From contig JAWZSP010000004.1 in assembly GCA_034401135.1 (NCBI GenBank), positions 744,001 to 808,000 on the forward strand: a DNA stretch of 64,000 nt. The letters are read 5' to 3'. Positions 56,038 to 64,000 of this stretch are shown in pieces (positions within the stretch are counted from its first letter, which is position 1; the number at the start of each line of letters is the position of its first letter). The notes beneath the pieces are model-generated. The model was given only the letters and a program-made list of their open reading frames with translations, searched no databases and was not told where the DNA came from. The DNA comes from Volutella citrinella. Lineage: Eukaryota; Ascomycota; Sordariomycetes; Hypocreales; Nectriaceae. The translations under genes and the position numbers were made by a program.

Positions 56038-57674
56038 CTACAGCTCTCGCGGCGATGCTTGTCTTGTGTCATATGGTGGCGGCGAACTGGTATAGCGTAC
56101 GGTAGGAGGTATGGGAAGGCCCGAGTCCTGCTCGGGGGTTTGGCCGGTTGGTTCAGGGGAGGGTGGTGAGTGAACCATAAATGGGCGGCTCACTGCCTCT
56201 GGGTTTGGCTGCGAGTTGGCTATAAGGCCCATTCTCTCCTCGTCCCCACTGGGGGTGCGGTTGTGGGCTGGGCCGGGCTGGGAAGGGTGATTTCCAGAGG
56301 CGTGAGGATTGGGGTAGCTGATGGCGACTGTGGGCTGGTAAGTGTAATGGTGATGGCTCATGACGTTCCCATTGCTGTAGGCGGTGTCAGAGCCACCGGC
56401 ATTGCGAAAGCTCTCCATGGACATGGCTCGCTTGTAGCTCGCATCGTCTTTACGACGGCGGGCACCGCAGGCAAGCCACCGGAAGCTGCGGCCGACAGCC
56501 TTGATGAAGTCCCATGGATTGAGGGCGTCAAAGATGGCTCGAATACCTAGGAATCCACCCTGAGGCCGGACGTGCTGGTTCTCGACAGAGGGCGAGCCCT
56601 TGGTCTCGTCGGGAACAGGATAGAAGACCTTGGGGGCACCGGGGCGGTATGGCCGATGGGAGAAGGCGAATAAGTGGAAGATGGAGCATAGGAGCATCTC
56701 GACACAGAGGAGGAGGGCGTTGATTCCGACCTTGACGTCGGGATATGAGAGGGTGCTCGATGTTTCGATGTCAATCCACTCGAGAATGGTGGTCTGCCAG
56801 AGGGCAAGAAATATGACTAGCTTCATGGCGAGGAACTTGGTCAGGGGGCTGTAGACCTTGAGCGGAACCTTCATCTGCGTGTAGACCTGGAACATGCAGT
56901 AGAGGGCAACGACCATGGACACGATGTTGACGACGTTGGTGTAGATGTAGGAGAAGTTGGAGCTGCTGGAGCCCTTGCAGTAGAGGTCAAAGTGCTCGGT
57001 GACGGCGGCGACGACGGTGGTGGCGACGCGGAAGAAGCAGTATTGGTAGATGCCGACGTAGCAGACGTTGAACCAGGTGAGGCTGGGGGGTTCGCCATGG
57101 CCCGCGCTGGCGGCCGCAGCAGAAGGCGAGCCACTTGACGGGAGGGATCCAGGGCAGGATGGGGCTCAGGAGGCGGAAGAAGTTCTTTTGCGAGTGCAGG
57201 TCGGGCGCGGTGTAGGCGCAGACGAGGGAGAAGAAGGCGGCGAGGGCGAAGGCCTCGTAGCAGTGTGAGATGATGGCGATGTAGGTCGAGTACTGGTACC
57301 AGTGGATCTGGAGGAAGCTGGCGATGCCGTAGACGGGGACCATGAAGAGGATACGGATTATGCTATGGACAACAGGTCAGAGAACAGCCCTTGGAGGATG
57401 CACGGCCGGGGAGTGTGCTACTGACTGGCGCTGCTCGCGTGGTTTGGTGTAGTTTGTGGCGTGGCCCAGGGTTAGGTAGAAGCTGAGAATGCAGGCTAGC
57501 CCGGTGCTGGCGGCGGCGATGAGGCGGGCGGTCTGGTGGAAGGTGAGAGGACCGACGATCGTATCCATGGTGCTGTCATTGACTGCCGAGACATTGTTAG
57601 CAATTGGCAATGTTGGTGTTTTGGTTCGTCGCCGTACCGATGTAGTCGTCTCGTGTGTGGTCGCAGGTCGCCAT
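56038..57674 (-). CDS. DUF300 / organic solute transporter alpha-like (TMEM184) membrane protein, one frame break
   Basis: The gene reads from ATG 57674 through exons 57674-57638, 57582-57426 and 57362-56038. It has seven expected helices (LIAAASTGLACILSFYLTLG, RILFMVPVYGIASFLQI, YEAFALAAFFSLVCAY, FLAMKLVIFLALWQTTILEW and others) and a disordered cytosolic tail of ~240 residues. The family block PVKWLAFCCG is followed by LTWFNVCYVGIYQYCFF, but the two are in different frames. The shift falls at a run of six C on the coding strand (57090-57085); one base fewer joins them. Both sides are well conserved, so this is a sequencing error or a very recent mutation. Fungal members are membrane proteins of unclear substrate; export of organic solutes is inferred from animals. 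Confidence 0.78.
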
Positions 57675-58862
57675 TGCTGCGTATCCTCGGAGAGGCAGAC
57701 AAGAATAATAGGAAGAGTGAAAATGTTTTAGGAAACAAATCGAATTGAGCCTCTATGATAGCAGCCTTGCGTCGGATGCTTGCCTCTCTTCGTTAGGATG
57801 GTGATGGTTGGAGAGGATGGACAGTCTCCTGAGGTGAATTGGTTGCCATGCCGTGGAGGTATGTGTATATATATGCTTGCATTGATACATATCGGAAACA
57901 GTTTCAAGGCCAGTGGGACCTGGATCGTCGGTGATTTTTCTTTGCGAGAGGGGCGAAGCTATACGCGGCGCTGTGTGACATGGGATGGAACATTGCAAGC
58001 TTCCATGTGGTTAGTGAAGCTCAATGGGGTGGAGTAGACTGAGGCGCAGTGGATCTCGCCGTTGAGCCCTGTTGGTAGTGGGAAACAGCGTTGCGGGCCG
58101 GACCCGAGGACCGCTACGAACCCGCGGACATGCTGACGGAACGCGCTCCAGCGCCCCGTAGCGGCCCGCCTGCGAAGATCTGCTGTCCAATCACCAACTT
58201 AGGGCCGGCCTCTTCATCTCCCGGCGACTTTCCAGCGGTATCATGATGAGTGATGATGTCAAGGCTGCTCTGTTGAGCCATGAACTTGTGAAACAAGCGG
58301 CCCTCTCTGCTTACAGAAGCCGAGATGTGTTATTTTTAATTACACCAATGCTGGTCGCAATCAGCCTTATCTGCCGTCTGTCCCAGCCCAATGCCCCAGT
58401 CAAAGCCGTTGACCCAATGACCAATCTCAGCACCGAGTAGGTATTGCCAGCCTAATAGTAAGCTGGGCGCGCAGTCTCTCTGCCATGGTCAATAAGTGAG
58501 CACGGACTTGGGATACTAGTAGTACATAGTGATCAATGACACAGAGTGAGTGCATGACAACACAACAGGGAAGGAAGTCGTCCAGGTCAGGTGACTGCTG
58601 TAGACAGTGTTGACACCGGCGACCAGGGCAGGCTTGCTCATGCATCTCATCCTCGCAAGCCCGCCCAAGCCCACCAGCCTCGCTTGCTAGGATGTCTGTC
58701 GGCAACCTGATGGGCCGCCGAAGGCGGCCATCCCCGCACAGCATCAGCTTCGTCCTGCAGATGGCACCATAGACGACAACTCATCGTCGTTTGGTGATGG
58801 CCCAGCACTGACAACATCTCCCGGCAACGTTTATCCCCCTCCGCGACTCTCTGCAGCCTCAA
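57675..58862. other. Divergent intergenic region
   Basis: About 1.2 kb holding promoters of the DUF300 gene (-) and the ankyrin-CorA gene (+). Short frames only; nothing else is recognised. Confidence 0.4.
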
Positions 58863-61697
58863 ATGAGCAGCCGCCGTAATGGCAACGGATTACCGAAGCA
58901 GCCAGCGGAACCATCCACAAGTTTGGGGCCGGAGGCGGTTGCGCCCGACCATGGCAGGGCAATCGACAGCTTTGCCACCAAGTCATGGAGGGACATCAAG
59001 GAAGAGTTCCCGGGCTTGGGCCCGCTGCAACTACTGTCAATGACAGGGCGCGACATTGATTACCTCGACGGGACTGAAAACACCCTGCTTTCGCTCGCTG
59101 TGCTGGACAACGACCCAGGGCTGGTCCTACAATTACTCGACCTTGGTGCTGACGTCAACTCTCGCAATGAGCCCCGACACATTTCCATATTTGGTCGCGC
59201 ACTCCAGCGTAATTGCTATGAAGCTGCTGATGTTCTCCTTTCGAGGCCGGATTTTGATCCCACTGCAACGGACGGGGAACAACGCACGGCTCTTATGTGG
59301 GCTGCCATCGGAGGGACACCCGAACACATCGTCAAGCTTTTCTCAATGCCAACGACTGATGTCAATGCAAAAGATGACCAAGGCTGCACACCGCTCATCC
59401 TTAATGTCAAAATGCGACAGGCTATCAAGTTCAGACGCATCTTCAATCTTTTGGCCTCCCACCCACAAGTCGATTTGGGCGCCAAGGACAACGCCGGCCA
59501 GACAGCATTAGCATGGGCCGCCTCCGAGGGCAATCTTGAGGCTGTCAGGGTCCTTGCTCCCGACATGAGATGCGACATGTCGTCCACTGATAGGGAAGGG
59601 AACACGGCACTACACCGGGCCGCGGAGAACGGCCACTTGGAAACCGCGAGGGTCCTCACGACTTGGGGCCCTGACAACGTCAACGTGCACAACAAGAAGA
59701 AGCGCACACCTTTGTCCCTTGCCGCAGAAATCGGCCACAAAGACATTGTACAGTTTCTGCTTGAGAAGAACGCTCTTGCTCAAGCCATTGACGATACTGG
59801 CCGCACACCCCTGGGTTGGGCGGCAACCAATAGAGAATCTCACGTAGTCCAGCTTCTCAGCCCCAGGGAGCCTCTCGCGCTTCATCGCTTGGTCCAGGAG
59901 AGAAATGAGGAAGCTGTGCGTTGCTTCCTCGACAGCGGCGCCGATCCGGCTGGGGTAGACCACTTGAAGAACACGGCCCTGCACGCCGCCGTGTTCCGGG
60001 GAAACCTGGAGATAGTTCAGTTAATAACTGAGAGATATCCAGAGCTAATTAACTCCAAAAATAGCGATGGGCTGACCCCCCTAAGCTGGGCCGCCAAGCT
60101 CAAGAACACTGACTGTGTCGAGCTTCTCCTCAATTATTCACCTGATACAAGCTGCCTCACCTTTGCCGACATGATGCGCCTCTACCGGAAGGATGTTGCA
60201 CATGATGTGCTCTGCCTTTCGCGAACCTATGAAGGGAAGACACATTTGGAGTTCCTCACCGAGGATGCGGCCAGACTGTCGTTTGCACAGTGTAGCGGGG
60301 AAAGGAGTGTACATTTGAAGGTGTTGTGAGTTGCTGTTAGCATTCATTCGGGGCGTGAAATTCGCAGCAGATGCCTATCACTAACAAAACGAAAGCTTTG
60401 TCAACCGAAATCTTATGGGGAAACTGATCGGAGCCGACCAGGAGAACCTTCTGGGTACCATTGAGGAGGGGCGGGTAAAGACTCATCGTTGGGGAGACGG
60501 GTTTCATTTGCAGGAAAGCGAAAACAAGGACGGACAGGCCCGAAGGACGTTGTTGGCGGTTCGGGTCAGCAACTTAATAGGAGGCGCGTTTTTGCCACCC
60601 CTCTACATTGGTTGGACGACAGTGCTCAGTCAACAGCTGGAGGCATTGGACTTGTTGCCTCAATGGCATTTCCGAGAGTGCTACACCACCTTGCCCAGCT
60701 TTGAGGTCCCAGCTGATGCTGCAACCCTTGTCACACAGTTCATAGGTCAGCTCGAAGATATGTGGTTGAGCGTGTGCAAGCGAACCGAGGTCTTTCTCAT
60801 GGAACTGGTGAGTCTCGGCCCGAGCAACAAGCAGCAGGCTGCCCTGGCGCTTTGGACGACGGGCTAACAACATGCTTCCTAGCGGATCACGCAACTGAAA
60901 AACAAGGGATCAGGCCATGGCCTCATAGACAGCCTGGCAGAAGAAGCGCAGCGGCTGACGACGGCTCGTCGGACCCTGCGCAGTCAGGTCAACCACTGTG
61001 GGGTGCTTCTGGGGCCAGCCCATGATCTCTACAGCTCCGAGGATGCACTGAACAAGGCGAGAAAAGCATTGTTTCAATTCGACGAACGAGTATTGAAAGC
61101 CCTCAAAGAGCTGGACCAGACTGTCAGAGATCTCCTGCAATTTGTCAGTCATCCCTATGGCGGAGCGGAGGGCCGAGATGCTGACAAGGGCCTAGGAGTT
61201 TGCTTGGGTGTCAATCAACGAAGCACACCGGTCAACAAGTCTGGCGACGAGCATGAAGCGTCTGAGTTGGATTACCGTAAGCCCCGAGAGATATGTTGCT
61301 GAAGATGACACTGATTTACTCCCTAGTTCATCTTTCTTCCGGCCATGTTCGCCTCTGTATGTCGCCCCCCCTGTACGCTACAGAAGCATGAGCTAACCAT
61401 GCGCGCGTCTCTAGAGCCTGTTTGGAATGAATGTCAATATTCTGCAAGACAATCCGGACTGGCGCTGGTACCTGTTGTTTGCCGGAAGTATCCTGACTCT
61501 CACAGTAATGTGCTGGCTGCTGTTTAGGCTGAACCCGGTGAGTATCCGCTTCTTCCCCGCGTCGCGCAGCGCAGCATTGGCTGACCGGAGGCTAGGAACT
61601 GGAAGGCTGGTTCGAAGGGAGGATGAAGAAGGCATCAAAGACGCTGCGAGGGAACGAGGATACAGAGAGCCCCAAGCAAAGGGCATCGGATACATAG
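58863..61697 (+). CDS. Ankyrin-repeat / CorA-like magnesium transporter fusion
   Basis: Seven exons (58863-60325, 60396-60807, 60883-61143, 61196-61276, 61327-61356, 61415-61537, 61596-61697) give 823 aa with phase kept throughout. Residues ~50-445 are ankyrin repeats, about ten (for example GNTALHRAAENGHLETARVL, RTPLSLAAEIGHKDIVQFLL, NTALHAAVFRGNLEIVQLI). A helical cytosolic CorA-like region follows. Two membrane helices end the protein: the first (WITFIFLPAMFASSLFGMN) carries the GMN selectivity motif of the CorA/MRS2 family and crosses two introns; the second is WYLLFAGSILTLTVMCWLLF. Exon 5 is only 30 nt. CorA channels carry Mg2+ as pentamers; ankyrin repeats probably bind a partner. A broken CorA-like relative lies at 34-36 kb. 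Confidence 0.88.
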
Positions 61698-62510
61698 ACT
61701 GGTACAGTAATGTTGAACATCATCCAGATGACACTACGCTATGCACAACATCTGTCCCCTTGGCAGTGTGCGAGTAAAATGATCCAAACCAACGCGCGCA
61801 GTAGACATATCTAACCAATCGCCTCTTCAAATCATGCACTCTACGAATGAACCCATGCCCTCAGGATGGCAATTGTTACGCCCAGCCGCAGCCCAAACAG
61901 GGCATCCATCTATGCGAGGGTATCTTGACGCTCCCGAATCCCAAATCGTAGCCAAACTCCTCGTTCCCTTTTAGATTCATCGCCGAAAACATTAAGCCCA
62001 AGATGATGTTGCGCCCCAATAATCTGCAGTTGACATTTTCCTTTGTTCTGAACCTGGCGCGCGTGCGCACCGCGGATAATTGAGGACGTTTTGTGTGTGT
62101 TTTCGCAGGTGTGCAGTAATCTCATTTCTTGTTTGACAAATTTGGAAGCCGTTCCATATGATTGATAGTAAGACAGACATGTAGGAAATATGTTGGGTAA
62201 AGTAAGATAGGTTAATGCAATCCACAGAAGCAAAACGCCGTAAGTGACGACGAAATGAGACTCGAGTAGGAAACGCCGGCAATGGTGGGTGAGTCCGTGT
62301 CCTCGATCGATCTCCGTCGCAGTCTTGATCGTTTCTTTTTCTTCTTCCTTCTTTTCCGCTCAAGAAATGTCATTCCACTCGTTCTCGCTCAGAGCCCGTC
62401 GCCCGCTGCTTGTCGCATGTCGAGCCGGCCATTCGAAACATGCTTGTCGCCCTCATGCTGCTTGTCCAGTACGAGGTGTCCTTCTGTGCGTTTAAACAAT
62501 GACCCCAGAT
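61698..62510. other. Intergenic region between convergent genes
   Basis: The 3' flanks of the ankyrin-CorA gene and the THO2 gene. No gene, repeat or RNA is recognised. Confidence 0.4.
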
Positions 62511-64000
62511 TTATCGCCTTGGCCGTTTGTCGCGTTCATTTGACATGCCTCCTAGTCCGTCCTCGCTTTTCCGCTTCCGACCTCGATCTTCTCGTCCATC
62601 CCGTCGATCATCGGCTCTGGGACCTCCCTCTCGTGGTCCCTGACGCCCTCCTCTACTTCCACCCCATTCCTCATTGCCGCGACCTCCTTGGCTCTCGCCC
62701 CTGTGGCGGCTTTCACGACCGCCCTGCGCGTCTCTGCCGCCAGTCGCTGGGGGAGGGGGCCCCATGGGTTCACGACCGCTGTTGCTCTGATCCCGTGGCG
62801 CTCTGCTGCGAGTCTCCCGCTCCTCCCTGCCACCTTCGGCGCCGCTCCTTCGCTCTCGGTATTCGCGATGCTCCTTGCCCTCGCGCTCTCGGCCTGGGCT
62901 GCGCTCGTGGTTGTGCTCGCGACTCTCTCTTCGAGAAGAGCGACTTGACCGGCTTTCTCGATCCCGCCGGCCGCGATCGTGCTCACCGCGGCTTGATGAT
63001 TCCTCCCTGTTGGGAGCGTCCCGGTTTTGCTGATCCTGCCAGACTGGGTCTTGACGTTCTTGGATGGGTGTCGACACGGGAGAGCCCCCAGTCAGCACTT
63101 GGGCGTCCGAGCCACCAAGTGTCGGCCGCGAACGACTGCCGCGCAAGCTTCCGCTTCTCGTGACCTCGGGCATGTTAGCTTGCGCCTGTTGCAAGGTGCT
63201 GTTGATTCCTGCAAGCTGCCTCCTTCCGCCTCGGCGGTCGTTTGTTGAAGCTGGCCCAGTTGGCACGCCATCACCAGCAGGGGAGTTGGCGTAGCTTCCT
63301 GGCGTTTGTCGAGTCCCGGGTCCGGGTCCTGCTCCAGGGCCAGGTCCAGGGCCGGGGCGATCGGGGGTGTTCACAGGGCCCATTGACTGACGGCCATGTC
63401 CTTGTGGCGGAGGCCCTGGGGGAGGAGGTGGCAGTGAGTTGCCGCCGATTTGAGAAAGACGGTCTGGGTGTACTCCAGATGGCGTACCGCCCGTGGGCGC
63501 TGGAGATTTAGCTGGCTGTTGACTGGAGGATGCATGCCTGTTTCTATCAGGATGATGGCCCCCGCCAGGTGTTCCCGATGGCGTGGAAGGCCCGGTCTGG
63601 GACTCGTACCCGCCACGCCGTCCTCGACCGGAAGAGGGCCCAGTTGGCAATGGCCGGTCTGGCGTCTCCGGGCGCTCAGAGTCTGGGCCTGCAAAGCGGT
63701 TGTCTATGCGGCCGGGAAGTCCGTGGGGCTGTCCGTGGCCGCCTCTAGCTGCACCGCGGCCTCGACCACGTGGGCCAAAGGGAGCATCTGTGACACTCTG
63801 AATAGGATTGAGACGTCCATAGTTTTGGTCCTGACGTGGGTTCTTGTAATCCGACTCGGGGCCTCTAGGCGGACCGTGGAAGCCGGATCCGTCACGTCCC
63901 TTTCCTGGAACGCCTCTATCCCCATCGCGGTCCATTGGTCGTTCTCCGCGGTAGCTTCCAGGGTGAGGAGACTGGTCTCTTGGATCCCTGCCAGAGTTAC
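62511..64000 (-). CDS. THO complex subunit 2, C-terminal part
   Basis: An open frame of 495 codons from the right edge (first full codon at 63998) to the stop at 62511; the start lies outside the window. The text is disordered: many RGG/GRGRG and RS/RE dipeptide stretches (PRGRGRGAARGGHG, RRDRESRSSRSSRRESRE) and a proline run. Blocks YGRLNPI, GGRRQLAGIN, HPDRLSQIGG and SDAQVLTGGSPVSTP are those seen in the C-terminal tail of fungal THO2, the largest THO subunit, which couples transcription to mRNA export in the nucleus and prevents R-loops. The folded helical domain would lie upstream. The identification rests on the tail only, which is poorly conserved, so some doubt remains. Confidence 0.8.
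   Translation of the reverse strand, partial: NSGRDPRDQSPHPGSYRGERPMDRDGDRGVPGKGRDGSGFHGPPRGPESDYKNPRQDQNYGRLNPIQSVTDAPFGPRGRGRGAARGGHGQPHGLPGRIDNRFAGPDSERPETPDRPLPTGPSSGRGRRGGYESQTGPSTPSGTPGGGHHPDRNRHASSSQQPAKSPAPTGGTPSGVHPDRLSQIGGNSLPPPPPGPPPQGHGRQSMGPVNTPDRPGPGPGPGAGPGPGTRQTPGSYANSPAGDGVPTGPASTNDRRGGRRQLAGINSTLQQAQANMPEVTRSGSLRGSRSRPTLGGSDAQVLTGGSPVSTPIQERQDPVWQDQQNRDAPNREESSSRGEHDRGRRDRESRSSRSSRRESREHNHERSPGREREGKEHREYRERRSGAEGGREERETRSRAPRDQSNSGREPMGPPPPATGGRDAQGGRESRHRGESQGGRGNEEWGGSRGGRQGPREGGPRADDRRDGREDRGRKRKSEDGLGGMSNERDKRPRR

Noticed and set aside
62282..63163. Open frame of 293 codons on the plus strand
   Set aside because: It lies antisense to the THO2 tail and is produced by that gene's RGG/RS codon repeats; its protein text has no ordered features.

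Overview
The window is nuclear DNA of a filamentous ascomycete, most likely a sordariomycete (Hypocreales-like). The evidence is short introns of about 50-100 nt (one of 220) with GT..AG ends and CTAAC/CTGAC branch sites, GC-rich coding regions, wide intergenic spaces, and fungus-specific families: a WSC wall sensor, a HET-domain gene, fungal CorA-like proteins, a fungal THO2 tail and a CSC1-type channel. Genes lie on both strands and there are no operons. Exon boundaries are my own reading of splice signals and frame continuity; none was tested against transcripts.

Layout. 1-7.8 kb is a dense housekeeping stretch: first exon of an NTF2-like DUF1348 gene (-), an Mx/dynamin-like GTPase (+), a NECAP-type endocytic adaptor (+), a coiled-coil protein (-) and a radical-SAM PflA-like enzyme (-). 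7.8-15.4 kb holds a small membrane protein, an F-box protein (-), a decayed gene, diverged repeat copies, and a Cys/His-repeat protein. 15.4-19 kb is a large secreted protein with a subtilisin-type domain in which the aspartate position reads Glu. After 4.6 kb without a gene come a CSC1/RSN1 channel (23.6-26.5 kb) and a kelch-ectodomain membrane protein with a long disordered tail (28.3-31.7 kb).

32.4-36.3 kb is an accessory, decaying block. It has a HET-domain pseudogene split by a TA-flanked MITE, then a broken CorA-like gene with an in-frame stop and a frame slip. Next are a 151-aa secreted protein (-), a 52-aa Kex2-type peptide precursor at 39.7 kb, a steroid-5-alpha-reductase-like DUF1295 protein with N-terminal tandem repeats, and a membrane-anchored PI-PLC-X protein (-). 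An 8-kb gene-free stretch with a pyrimidine-rich leader precedes a WSC1-type cell-wall stress sensor (53.8-55.2 kb). The right end holds a DUF300/Ost-alpha-like membrane protein (-) with one frame break at a C run, an intact ankyrin-CorA fusion in seven exons, and the C-terminal part of THO complex subunit 2 (-), which runs off the edge.

The genes do not form an obvious pathway. Themes are membrane traffic (dynamin-like, NECAP), the cell surface (WSC sensor, kelch protein, secreted proteins, CSC1 channel) and lineage-specific decay (HET, CorA-like, relic at 12 kb). The best candidates for something undescribed are the 52-aa peptide precursor, the subtilisin-like protein with altered aspartate, and the three-repeat Cys/His protein.
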